Below are positions 1 to 7,418 of a DNA stretch of 36,053 nt, piece by piece (the stretch's first letter is position 1; the number at the start of each line of letters is the position of its first letter). The stretch lies in the NCBI GenBank assembly GCA_015654595.1, contig JAATGQ010000219.1:1-36053 (forward strand), read 5' to 3'. Source of the DNA: Chitinophagales bacterium (GTDB lineage Bacteria > Bacteroidota > Bacteroidia > Chitinophagales > Chitinophagaceae). Below the pieces are notes generated by a model, which was not told where the DNA came from, ran no database searches, and saw nothing but the letters and a program-made list of their open reading frames with translations. The position numbers and the translations under genes were made by a program.

Positions 1-1
1 C

Positions 2-1540
2 CTCATCGCCTCCAATATCTCCGCCGAACAATTCGTCGGGATGAGCGGCGAAGGCTTCTTTGCCGGCATCGCAGTAGCCGCCTATGAATGGATCGCCGCG
101 CTGGCCCTGATCATCATTGCTATCTGGTTCATTCCGGTCTACCTGAAGAACAAGATCTACACGATGCCCCAGTTCCTCAAACGCCGTTACAACGATACGG
201 TCGCATTGATCATGGCCATCTTCTGGCTGCTGCTCTATATCTTCGTCAACCTCACTTCCATCCTCTACCTCGGCGCTGTTGCGATCAACGGTCTGATCGG
301 AGGCGATAACCTCCACGCCATCATGATCGGCCTCGCCATCTTCTCACTGCTGATCACCCTCGGCGGGATGAAGGTCATCGGTTTTACCGACGTTATCCAG
401 GTTGGCGTACTGATCATCGGCGGTCTCGCCACGACCTATCTCGCGCTGACCGTCGTATCGGAAAGCTTTGGTCTGGGACACAGCGCCCTGGCTGGTTTCA
501 ACGCACTGATGAAAGATGCGCCCGAACACTTCCGGATGATCTTCCACAAACCAACACCCGCCTCACCCCAGCTCGAGATCGACAAATACCTCGTTCTGCC
601 AGGTATCACGATGTACCTCGCCGGTCAGTGGATCGTCAACCTCAACTACTGGGGCTGTAACCAATACATCACCCAGCGCGCACTTGGCGCTAACCTCCAC
701 ACCGCAAGGACAGGTATCCTCTTCGCCGGGTTCCTGAAGCTGATGATGCCGATCATCGTAATGCTTCCCGGCATCGCCGCCTTCGTTCTCTATAAGAACG
801 GACACCTCAACCTGCCCGACGGAAGAAAGGATTATGCCTACTCGGCCGTACTTGGATTTCTGCCCAACGGTCTGAAAGGCTTGTCCATCGCAGCACTGAC
901 AGCCGCGATCGTATCCTCCCTCGCCGGTAAGGTCAACAGTATATCAACCATCTTCACGCTTGATATCTACAAGAAGTACATCAACAAAGAAGCAGACGAA
1001 GCAAAGATGGTCTGGACAGGCCGGCTTTCGGTCGTCCTCGCAATGATCGTCGGCATCCTGTTCACATGGAAAGACGTACTCGGTATCGGCGGCAAAGGCG
1101 GTTTCACTTTTATCCAGCAATACACCGGCTTTATCAGCCCAGGCGTACTGGCAATGTTCCTGCTGGGCATGTTCTGGAAACGTACCACGGGTACCGCGGC
1201 AATCGCAGGTCTGGTCGTAGGCTTTGTATTGTCGGTATTCTTTAACAATTGGGCGCCCGGCGTTCTCGGCCACGAGAATATCCTCTACACGGCTTTCCCG
1301 ACACAGACGGTCGTCGACGGCGCAACACAGACGGTCTGGCAAATCCCCTTCCTGATCTGTATGGGCTGGGCCTTTGTCTTTACCATGCTGATCATGGTCG
1401 CCATCAGCCTTGCCGGTCCCAAGGTCAATCCAAACGCTTTCCAACTGGATAAGAGCATGTTCCGTGTACAACCTTCCACGATCGCGCTCATCGTCGTTAC
1501 ACTCGCGATCCTGATGGGTCTCTACATAAAGTTCTGGTAA
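2..1540 (+). CDS. Sodium:solute symporter (SGLT-like), 5' end missing
   Basis: This is a member of the sodium:solute symporter (SSS) family, which couples sugar or other solute uptake to sodium influx across the inner membrane. The reading frame is open from the first bases of the window. The residues before the first Met (position 41) read LIASNISAEQFVGMSGEG, which matches the SGLT signature near the end of the second helix, so the true start lies upstream and the Met at 41 is internal. The visible part is hydrophobic with about 11-12 membrane segments and ends with a short cytoplasmic tail. The next gene encodes an AraR-like Nudix regulator. In Bacteroidota this pairing is typical of L-arabinose utilisation loci, so L-arabinose is a reasonable but unproven substrate. 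A terminator-like hairpin follows the stop codon. Confidence 0.9.
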   Translation, partial: LIASNISAEQFVGMSGEGFFAGIAVAAYEWIAALALIIIAIWFIPVYLKNKIYTMPQFLKRRYNDTVALIMAIFWLLLYIFVNLTSILYLGAVAINGLIGGDNLHAIMIGLAIFSLLITLGGMKVIGFTDVIQVGVLIIGGLATTYLALTVVSESFGLGHSALAGFNALMKDAPEHFRMIFHKPTPASPQLEIDKYLVLPGITMYLAGQWIVNLNYWGCNQYITQRALGANLHTARTGILFAGFLKLMMPIIVMLPGIAAFVLYKNGHLNLPDGRKDYAYSAVLGFLPNGLKGLSIAALTAAIVSSLAGKVNSISTIFTLDIYKKYINKEADEAKMVWTGRLSVVLAMIVGILFTWKDVLGIGGKGGFTFIQQYTGFISPGVLAMFLLGMFWKRTTGTAAIAGLVVGFVLSVFFNNWAPGVLGHENILYTAFPTQTVVDGATQTVWQIPFLICMGWAFVFTMLIMVAISLAGPKVNPNAFQLDKSMFRVQPSTIALIVVTLAILMGLYIKFW

Positions 1541-1547
1541 CGCAATT

Positions 1548-1589
1548 GGGTGAATGTTCGCTGAAAAGCAGTACATTCACCCACTTTTT
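1548..1589 (+). terminator. Hairpin terminator after the symporter
   Basis: A 10-bp perfect inverted repeat (GGGTGAATGT at 1548-1557 and ACATTCACCC at 1573-1582) has a small inner CTG/CAG stem in its loop. It is followed by ACTTTTTC. It begins eight bases after the symporter stop codon, so an intrinsic terminator is likely. The palindrome lies 29 bases upstream of the next start codon, so it could instead be, or also be, an operator for that regulator. Confidence 0.6.
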
Positions 1590-1610
1590 CATACATTAAC
1601 CAATTACCGC

Positions 1611-2318
1611 ATGAATCGTTATCCTGGCGAGACGCGAATACTGGTAGCCGTGGACTGTATCATTTTTGGCTTTGATGGCAACGACATCAAACTGCTATGT
1701 GTGCAACGTGGTCTCAAACCGGAAAAAGGCAAGTGGTCCCTGATGGGCGGATTCCTCCAGGAGAACGAAAGTCCCGAACAAGCCGCTAACCGCATCCTGA
1801 AAAAACTGACGGGACTGGAAGGCGTATACATGGAACAAATGCGCGCCTTTGGAGAGCCAGACCGCGATCCGGTCGAACGCACACTGAGCATCGCCTACTT
1901 CGCGCTGATCGATATCCACCAGTATGAAACACAGCTCAGCAACGAATACCACGCCGAATGGTTCCCCGTCAAAAAGATGCCCGACCTCATCTTCGATCAT
2001 AAGAAAATGGTAGATATCGCAAAACGACAACTTCGTTATAAAGCGGCACTCCATCCTATCCTGTTTGAATTACTGCCCGTCCGGTTTACCATCCCGCAGC
2101 TGCAGATCCTCTACGAAGGCATCTACGATACAAAGTTCGACAACCGGAATTTCAGCCGTAAAGTCCTCTCGACAGAACTTCTTATCAAACAAAAAGAAAA
2201 GGATAAAGCCAACTCGAAAAAAGGGGCATTCTATTACAAGCTGGACAAACGGAAATACAAGGCTAATTTTCAAGCCTTCCTGAATTTTATTCCCAACCCC
2301 GATAAATTGCTGGCCTGA
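1611..2318 (+). CDS. Nudix-fold transcriptional regulator, AraR/NrtR-like
   Basis: This 235-residue protein has an N-terminal Nudix fold (about residues 8-145) and a C-terminal winged-helix region (about 150-235), the architecture of the NrtR/AraR family of transcriptional repressors. The Nudix box at residues 47-69 keeps the first Gly, Glu53 and Arg61. The three catalytic Glu positions of the REUxEE core are Ile62, Lys65 and Leu66, so hydrolase activity is very unlikely and the domain probably only senses a ligand. I chose the ATG at 1611; the upstream in-frame ATG at 1554 would place a start inside the hairpin. In Bacteroides, AraR senses L-arabinose and controls arabinose genes. The adjoining symporter fits that role, but the ligand is inferred. 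Confidence 0.85.
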   Translation: MNRYPGETRILVAVDCIIFGFDGNDIKLLCVQRGLKPEKGKWSLMGGFLQENESPEQAANRILKKLTGLEGVYMEQMRAFGEPDRDPVERTLSIAYFALIDIHQYETQLSNEYHAEWFPVKKMPDLIFDHKKMVDIAKRQLRYKAALHPILFELLPVRFTIPQLQILYEGIYDTKFDNRNFSRKVLSTELLIKQKEKDKANSKKGAFYYKLDKRKYKANFQAFLNFIPNPDKLLA

Positions 2319-2435
2319 TTGTCGGCGCCTCCGAACCCGCGCCGTCTCCGGCGACTGCTTCCAAGCAAGTGCAAGTCCGCACTCCCGCACGAGTGCAGGT
2401 CCTATCCTGCGGAGTTCCTGTCGTAAAACACCCCT

Positions 2436-2447
2436 GCAAACGTTTGC
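2436..2447. promoter_or_regulatory. LacI-family-type operator palindrome
   Basis: GCAAACGTTTGC is a perfect 12-bp palindrome with the central CG typical of LacI/GalR operators such as the PurR box. Its right half is echoed about 40 bases downstream as an inverted copy (CCTTTACGCAAA at 2482-2493). No LacI-family regulator gene lies in the window, and the nearest plus-strand promoter is at 2536-2565. Function is inferred from motif shape only. Confidence 0.4.
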
Positions 2448-2535
2448 GTAAGGGCCTTTTGGCGCCGTCACTTATGCGTATCCTTTACGCAAACCTCATT
2501 TTTTCGCACATTCACCTACTTTCCTGCATCAGTCC

Positions 2536-2565
2536 TTGTATAATTCGGTTAAAAAGGTAATTTTG
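2536..2565 (+). promoter_or_regulatory. Promoter of a putative small RNA
   Basis: TTG at 2536-2538, a 19-base spacer and TAATTTTG at 2558-2565 fit the Bacteroidetes sigma-A pattern (TTG-N19-TAnnTTTG) without mismatch. It points away from the regulator gene and towards the terminator at 2641. A second exact -7 match, TAGTTTTG, lies at 2610-2617 but lacks a TTG at the right distance. Confidence 0.55.
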
Positions 2566-2570
2566 ACAAT

Positions 2571-2669
2571 TATCTTATCTGCCGAATTCTATTAACTCTT
2601 CTATAATTTTAGTTTTGAATGGTCACCAAAGTCGTGACGCGAGGGCAATTTCTATTGCCCTCTCTTTTT
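2571..2669 (+). ncRNA. Candidate orphan small RNA, about 100 nt
   Basis: The unit is bounded by a good promoter (2536-2565) and an intrinsic terminator (2641-2669), with no gene between. The predicted transcript starts near 2571, is A/U-rich for about 50 nt, then forms a GTCAC/GTGAC hairpin (2622-2638) and the terminator stem. I do not recognise the family. It could be a trans-acting RNA, or the 3' fragment of a longer regulator transcript. A 20-residue peptide (2619-2681) is an alternative product but its frame runs through the terminator. Confidence 0.4.
2641..2669 (+). terminator. Rho-independent terminator
   Basis: Stem GAGGGCAA (2641-2648) pairs perfectly with TTGCCCTC (2655-2662) across a six-base loop and is followed by TCTTTTTG. 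The U-tract is on the plus strand only, so it ends plus-strand transcription, either of the putative small RNA or of read-through from the regulator gene. It does not serve the convergent minus-strand operon. Confidence 0.8.
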
Positions 2670-2694
2670 GCTAAAAGCTAAAAAAAGGGGAGCT

Positions 2695-4059
2695 TTAGCC
2701 TCGGATATGATAAGCCTTCGGCTGAACGAAAGCACGAATCCCCTGATAGCTCAATGTTATCCCCAAACCTGAATGCTTCCTCCCCGACCAGGGCAGCGTA
2801 GCACTCACCCTGTCACAGCAATTCCAGTAGACGGTACCGGTATTCAACTGCCGCATCACCTTCTCCGCCCGGTCATAGTTATCGGAATACACAGCCGCAG
2901 TCAATCCGTATTCGGTATCGGCCATCAACGCAATAGCTTCCTCATCGTTCTTAACGCGCTGTATCCCGACCACAGGCCCAAACGACTCTTCCCTCATCAG
3001 CCGCATCGAATGATTCACATTTGTCAAAACTGCAGGCTCGATGTAGTAGCCCTTCCGTTGCAGTTTTTTACCGCCGTACAACAGCTCGGCGCCTTTTGCC
3101 ACCGCATCGCTGACCTGCTCCAACAGAAAATCCAGCTGAGCCGGACGACTCAACGGCCCGATCTCGGTCCTGGCCTCGGTTGGATCACCCACGACAAGCG
3201 CACGCGCCTGCTTTTCATAAGCTGCTACAAAACGGTCATAGACTCCCTCCTGCACATAGATCCTCTCCACCGCACAACAGCTTTGCCCATTGTTGTAAAC
3301 CACGCCTTCCAACGCTGCAGCAGCCACCTTTTCGATATCCGCCACATCATCCATTACGTATAACGGGTCTTTCCCCCCCAGCTCCAGCTGCACCGGAACG
3401 AGCTTTGACGCCGCCTTTTCCGCGATAGAACGCCCCGTCTTATAACTGCCGGTAAAGAAATAGCCATCCAACGGCAGCTCCAGCAGCCACTCCCCCGCAG
3501 CACCCTTACCCACGATTAATTGAAAGACATCCGCAGGCACACCCGCCTTGTGCAGCAAACGCTGGATGTGCCGGCCCGTCAGCGTTGCAAACTCGGACGG
3601 CTTATACAACACGGCATTCCCACCGATCAAAGCAGGAATAAATACATTGACACCCACCAGGTAGGGATAATTCCAGGCCGAAATATTGGCGATGACGCCC
3701 AGCGGCTCATACACTATCTTTTCCCGCGTAGCGCCTTCCAAAACCGTCCACTCTTCTTTCAGATAGTGAGCAGACTGATCGATAAAGAACCGTATCCGGC
3801 TCCGTGCCCCGTTCAGCTCATTGTAGGACTGCTGCAGTGGCTTACCCATCTCGCTGGTCAACGCCGAAGCCAGCACCTCCTTCTCCCCGTCCAGCAGATC
3901 GTAAAACCGCGCGATGCAGGCAATCCTTTCTTCCACCGTTACCGCCGCCCAGGCAGATTGAGCTTTCTTTGCAGCAGCATATTTTGCCTTCACGGTTTCC
4001 AGGGTATCTTCAGTAATATCTTCAATGATTTCTTCCGTAGCCGGATTAATGATCTTCAT
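2695..4059 (-). CDS. NAD(P)-dependent aldehyde dehydrogenase, last gene of the ethanolamine operon
   Basis: A 454-residue aldehyde dehydrogenase of usual family length. The catalytic elements are visible: the oxyanion Asn130 in SAWNYP, the general base Glu226 in LELGGKDP, and the nucleophile Cys261 in NNGQSC, with a second Cys beside it. The start at 4059 is chosen because it leaves two bases after the upstream stop and gives the normal N-terminus (MKIINPATEE); a longer frame to 4203 overlaps the hydrolase gene. In this operon the likely step is oxidation of gamma-glutamyl-acetaldehyde to gamma-glutamyl-glycine, which the C26 hydrolase would split. The family assignment is firm; the substrate is inferred from context. 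The plus-strand terminator beyond the stop does not act on this gene. Confidence 0.9.
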   Translation of the reverse strand: MKIINPATEEIIEDITEDTLETVKAKYAAAKKAQSAWAAVTVEERIACIARFYDLLDGEKEVLASALTSEMGKPLQQSYNELNGARSRIRFFIDQSAHYLKEEWTVLEGATREKIVYEPLGVIANISAWNYPYLVGVNVFIPALIGGNAVLYKPSEFATLTGRHIQRLLHKAGVPADVFQLIVGKGAAGEWLLELPLDGYFFTGSYKTGRSIAEKAASKLVPVQLELGGKDPLYVMDDVADIEKVAAAALEGVVYNNGQSCCAVERIYVQEGVYDRFVAAYEKQARALVVGDPTEARTEIGPLSRPAQLDFLLEQVSDAVAKGAELLYGGKKLQRKGYYIEPAVLTNVNHSMRLMREESFGPVVGIQRVKNDEEAIALMADTEYGLTAAVYSDNYDRAEKVMRQLNTGTVYWNCCDRVSATLPWSGRKHSGLGITLSYQGIRAFVQPKAYHIRG

Positions 4060-4061
4060 TG

Positions 4062-4769
4062 CTATTCGTTGTTTTTTATTGCTTTTATAAACCGATCCCG
4101 GATGTTGTCGTAAAGAAACCCATCTTCGAGGCGGTTGACATACATCCGCTCGGGGTGCCATTGCACCCCTACTAAAAAGGGATGGTTCTCCTGGTTTGCC
4201 CATTCGATTCCTTCGATCGTTCCATCTTCCGCCCGGCAGTTCACCCGAAGATTGTCGCCAAGCCGGTCAATGGACTGATGATGCGCGCTGTTAACCGTTC
4301 CCTTTAGCTTTTTGACGATAGCAGAAAGCAGGGTTCCCGGCAAGATGTTCACCGTGTGCTGTTTGTCGATCCCCGTCACATTTTCGTGTATCTCGTCGCC
4401 CTGAACGCCAAGATCCTGTACCAGCGATCCGCCTAAAGCCACATTGATCAGCTGTAAGCCGCGGCAAACACCCAGGACGGGCAGCTTCCTTTCAAAAGCA
4501 TTGAACAGGGCCGACATTTCGAAGTCATCCCTGTCGCGCCGCCAGCCGGTGGCAGGCGCCTTTACATACTCGATTATCCCATCGTAAAAGACAGGATCGA
4601 TGTCTACCCCGCCCGATAAAACGAGCCCATCACAGTCCGCCAGCGCCGCCAGGTTGTCCTCCTCCGCCGCCAGTCGGACGATCTCGATGGATTGATCATC
4701 TCCCTTTATCCAACGAGCATAATTGTCGTGTTTTTTCTCCGTCCCGGTATACGTAAGCCCAATCTTCAT
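4062..4769 (-). CDS. Gamma-glutamyl hydrolase, class I amidotransferase-like (peptidase C26, PuuD-like)
   Basis: A 235-residue class I glutamine-amidotransferase-fold hydrolase. The Cys-His-Glu triad is in place: Cys102 in GVCRGLQLINV, His205 and Glu207 in GVQWHPE. The oxyanion loop LSGGVDIDP is also typical of PuuD-type gamma-glutamyl-GABA hydrolases. The start at 4769 follows the stop of the alcohol dehydrogenase by one base, so translation is probably coupled; a longer frame to 4850 would overlap that gene by 80 bases. Within the operon it should release glutamate from a gamma-glutamylated product, here most likely gamma-glutamyl-glycine. Related enzymes accept several gamma-glutamyl amides, so substrate choice cannot be read from the sequence. 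Confidence 0.9.
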   Translation of the reverse strand: MKIGLTYTGTEKKHDNYARWIKGDDQSIEIVRLAAEEDNLAALADCDGLVLSGGVDIDPVFYDGIIEYVKAPATGWRRDRDDFEMSALFNAFERKLPVLGVCRGLQLINVALGGSLVQDLGVQGDEIHENVTGIDKQHTVNILPGTLLSAIVKKLKGTVNSAHHQSIDRLGDNLRVNCRAEDGTIEGIEWANQENHPFLVGVQWHPERMYVNRLEDGFLYDNIRDRFIKAIKNNE

Positions 4770-4770
4770 G

Positions 4771-5931
4771 TTACAAAGCCTCCTCGTATAGTTTTTTAAA
4801 GTCTTCCAGGCTGACAGGTTTAGGGTTATTGGGATGCGCAAAGTCGGCAAATGCCAGGTCCGCCAGGGTATCGATATGCTCCGCCTTTACTCCCGCATCC
4901 CTGAGCCGCGTCGGCAGATCCAATTCTTTATTCAGCGCAAAAAGCCTATCCACCACCACCTCACCGGCAGCCCCTCCCTCGAAATCAAGCTCCATCGTCC
5001 GCGCAATCTTCCGGAACTTCCCCTCGCTGCCCTCTATGTTAAACCTCATTCCATAAGGAAGGTTCACCGCATTTGCCAATCCATGATGCGTGTCCAGCAG
5101 CGAAGACATCGGATGCGCCAGCGAATGCACAACCCCAAGCCCCTTCTGAAAGGCAACAGCGCCCATCAAAGAACCGATCAGCATCTTGCTGCGGGATTCC
5201 ACATCAGGCGTATGCGTAGCCTTGACGATAGACGTTGTGATCAGTTCGATCCCCTGCAGCGCAATTCCTTCACACATAGGATGAACCATCTTCGCCAGAT
5301 AGGCTTCCAGGTTGTGCGTCAACGCGTCCATACCGGTAGCCGCCGTCACGAAGGGCGGCAGCTCCATCGTTAGCAGCGGATCTGCAAAAACGATTTTGGC
5401 CAGCAGCTTTGGCGAAAACAGGATCCGCTTCCGATGGGTATCGTCTTCGGAAATGATCGCACTCCTCCCCACCTCACTCCCCGTCCCGCTGGTCGTAGGC
5501 ACCGTGATAAAATAAGGTACATCCTCCGTCACATAAACATCCCCCCCGATCAGGTCATCATAATCAAACAGATCGCGGTGATGATTGATCCGTAGCGCAA
5601 TAGCCCTGGCAACATCCATCGCCGCGCCGCCGCCAATCCCGATAATGCTGTCACGCCCCCCGGACCTGAACGCCTCTCCACCCTTCTCTACATCGGATTT
5701 AACGGGGTTCTTATGAATATCGGAAAAGACACGCACCGACATGCCTTTCGCTTCCAGGCTCTTTTTTATCTCGCCGAAAAAAGCAAGCTGCGCCACCACA
5801 GGATCAGTCACCAGCAACGGCTTGCTAAATCCTGCCGCCGCCAGATGATCGGGCAGCTCCTTTATCGCCCCCGCTCCAAATCGTATCGTAGTCGGAAAAT
5901 TATACTGTCTGACAATGCTAAAGTCCGTCAT
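4771..5931 (-). CDS. Iron-containing alcohol dehydrogenase
   Basis: A 386-residue group III (iron-dependent) alcohol dehydrogenase. Visible motifs: the nucleotide loop GGGAAMD (residues 100-106), TTSGTGSE (146-153), and the metal ligands Asp202 and His206 in GMDALTH, His269 in VVHS and His283 in HHG, with the same 14-residue spacing as in FucO. It starts eight bases after the ligase stop and ends one base before the hydrolase start. Expected role: oxidation of the alcohol group of gamma-glutamyl-ethanolamide to the aldehyde. A dehydrogenase in place of an FAD oxidase or aminotransferase sets this operon apart from the putrescine (Puu) pathway, because ethanolamine carries an alcohol rather than a second amine. 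The substrate remains inferred. Confidence 0.9.
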   Translation of the reverse strand: MTDFSIVRQYNFPTTIRFGAGAIKELPDHLAAAGFSKPLLVTDPVVAQLAFFGEIKKSLEAKGMSVRVFSDIHKNPVKSDVEKGGEAFRSGGRDSIIGIGGGAAMDVARAIALRINHHRDLFDYDDLIGGDVYVTEDVPYFITVPTTSGTGSEVGRSAIISEDDTHRKRILFSPKLLAKIVFADPLLTMELPPFVTAATGMDALTHNLEAYLAKMVHPMCEGIALQGIELITTSIVKATHTPDVESRSKMLIGSLMGAVAFQKGLGVVHSLAHPMSSLLDTHHGLANAVNLPYGMRFNIEGSEGKFRKIARTMELDFEGGAAGEVVVDRLFALNKELDLPTRLRDAGVKAEHIDTLADLAFADFAHPNNPKPVSLEDFKKLYEEAL

Positions 5932-5939
5932 ATAAAGGG

Positions 5940-7418
5940 TTAAATAATTTCCAGATATCGTTTAACTTCCCAGTCCGTCACCACCCGGGAGAACTGCCGC
6001 CATTCCCACTCGCGCGTCCGGATGAAGTGGTCGGTAAAATCGGCCCCAAAAAGCTCCGCTGCCAGCGGAGAAGCCTTCATCGCCTGAGTAGCCTCCCAAA
6101 GATTACGGGGCAGCACGCCATTCGCCTTGTTGGCATAACCGCTGCCCACCGTAGCAAAGGTCGTCAGCTTCAGTTTATTCTTCACGCCATAAAGTCCCGA
6201 CGCCAGGCAAGCCGCCATCGCCAGATAAGGATTGCTGTCCGACCCCACGACCCGGGTTTCGAGCCGGGTGGATGCCGCTCCACCAGGAAGCGCACGCAGC
6301 GCCGTCGTCCGGTTGTCGACAGCCCAGGTCAGCGTCGTAGGCGCCCAAGCCCCTTCCACCAGCCTTTTATAGGAATTGACCGTAGGAGCATACATCGGCA
6401 GGATATACGGCAGACAATGCAATTGCCCGGCAATATAACTTTCCATCAACGCGCTCATCTTATTCGAAGCAGCCCCATCATAAAAAAGATTCGCCTTCCC
6501 ATCGGCAGACCAAAGACTCTGATGGACATGCCCGCTGCACCCAGGCAGATCCTCGCTGATCTTTGCCATAAATGTAGGCAGCACACCATGGCGATGCGCG
6601 ATCTCCTTTACGCCCGTTTTGAACAACACGGCCCTGTCTGCCGCCTCCAGCGCGTCAGCGTACGTAATTGCCGCCTCATAGACACCCGGACCCGTTTCGG
6701 TATGAAGTCCCTCCAGCGGCACCCCGAATTTCTTAAGGCTGTCAAAAAGATCATTAAAATAGTCGCTGTTCTGCGACGCCCGCAGGATCGAATAACCAAA
6801 CATCCCCTTGCTCAACGGCTGCAGATCGGCCAGCGTCCGTATCGGAGCCGCAGCCGCAGGATTGGCGATAAAGTTGAACCACTCGAACTCCTGCGAGAAA
6901 AAGGCCTTGTAGCCAAGCCCCGCAGCCTCCCCGATCACCTTTTTCAGCAGTCCTCGCGGACAGACGGGCAAAACAGCCTCCCCGCCGCCAGCAGCCGAAC
7001 CCGCAGCAGCCTCCCCGCCGCCAGCAGCCGAAGCCGCAGCAGCCTCGCCAACACCTGCACCGCTGCCAGCGGAACCCCCAGCCTCCCCGGCGACCCTAAA
7101 ATCCGCCAGCAGCATCGGCAGACCATTCTCCCAGGGCACCAGCCGGAAAGTAGCCGGATCAACCACCGCGACCGCATCGGGATAACCCGTATGCCAGCCG
7201 GTAAACGTCGCATTGTCATAGGCCTGATCTGCCGCATCCCATCCAAAAACCACATCACAAAACCCAAACCCCTTTTCGGCTATCGACCGGAACTTATCAA
7301 AGCTGATGACCTTCCCGCGCAACACCCCATCCACATCCGCTATCGCCAACCGGACCTTTTCGGTCTGACGCTCCGCCAACTGTTGCAACAAGACTGAAAG
7401 AGAAACAGGATTACTCAT
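5940..7418 (-). CDS. Glutamine-synthetase-like gamma-glutamyl ligase (probable gamma-glutamylethanolamide synthetase)
   Basis: A 492-residue glutamine synthetase homologue. It carries the beta-grasp start (ADVDGVLRGK), the catalytic segment FFSQEFEW (173-180), TETGPGVYE (240-248, with Val where GlnA has Gln), GHVHQSLW (296-303), APTVNSYKRL, and the terminal SDSNPYLA. These changes are those of the PuuA/GlnA4-type ligases that glutamylate amines rather than ammonia. Residues about 110-147 are a Gly/Ala-rich insert encoded by 33-bp tandem repeats. I chose ATG 7418, which overlaps the permease stop by eight bases; the longer frame begins with GTG at 7427. The EAT permease and alcohol dehydrogenase beside it point to ethanolamine as the amine, forming gamma-glutamyl-ethanolamide at the cost of ATP. 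Confidence 0.88.
   Translation of the reverse strand: MSNPVSLSVLLQQLAERQTEKVRLAIADVDGVLRGKVISFDKFRSIAEKGFGFCDVVFGWDAADQAYDNATFTGWHTGYPDAVAVVDPATFRLVPWENGLPMLLADFRVAGEAGGSAGSGAGVGEAAAASAAGGGEAAAGSAAGGGEAVLPVCPRGLLKKVIGEAAGLGYKAFFSQEFEWFNFIANPAAAAPIRTLADLQPLSKGMFGYSILRASQNSDYFNDLFDSLKKFGVPLEGLHTETGPGVYEAAITYADALEAADRAVLFKTGVKEIAHRHGVLPTFMAKISEDLPGCSGHVHQSLWSADGKANLFYDGAASNKMSALMESYIAGQLHCLPYILPMYAPTVNSYKRLVEGAWAPTTLTWAVDNRTTALRALPGGAASTRLETRVVGSDSNPYLAMAACLASGLYGVKNKLKLTTFATVGSGYANKANGVLPRNLWEATQAMKASPLAAELFGADFTDHFIRTREWEWRQFSRVVTDWEVKRYLEII
6974..7049 (-). repeat. 33-bp in-frame tandem repeat inside the ligase gene
   Basis: The unit starting CAGCCTCCCCGCCGCC recurs at 6974 and 7007 with one base change, and a partial third copy starts at 7040. 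The period of 33 bases gives an 11-residue protein repeat of the form GEAAAxSAAGG. It sits in a surface-loop position between the N-terminal beta-grasp domain and the catalytic domain of the ligase. Copy number could vary between strains. Confidence 0.85.

Larger units (their letters stand above)
2319..2694. other. Non-coding region between convergent genes
   Basis: No convincing protein gene is seen in this 376-base stretch. It holds small hairpins near 2338-2351 and around 2370-2395, a LacI-type palindrome (2436-2447), a long inverted repeat (2443-2453 with 2482-2493), a strong Bacteroidetes-type promoter (2536-2565) and a terminator (2641-2669). A 20-codon reading frame (2619-2681) crosses the terminator and is probably incidental. 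Confidence 0.6.

Noticed and set aside
944..1576. A 210-codon minus-strand frame
   Set aside because: It is antisense to the symporter, with many Asp/His/Cys residues and no domain; the plus-strand protein is a clear family member.
2619..2681. A 20-codon peptide frame (MVTKVVTRGQ...)
   Set aside because: It runs through a strong terminator hairpin and the start would be leaderless; an incidental frame is more likely, though it cannot be excluded.
6027..7397. A 456-codon open frame on the plus strand
   Set aside because: It lies antisense to the glutamine-synthetase-like gene, is rich in Arg/His/Gln as expected for a shadow frame of G/C-rich coding DNA, and shows no recognisable domain.
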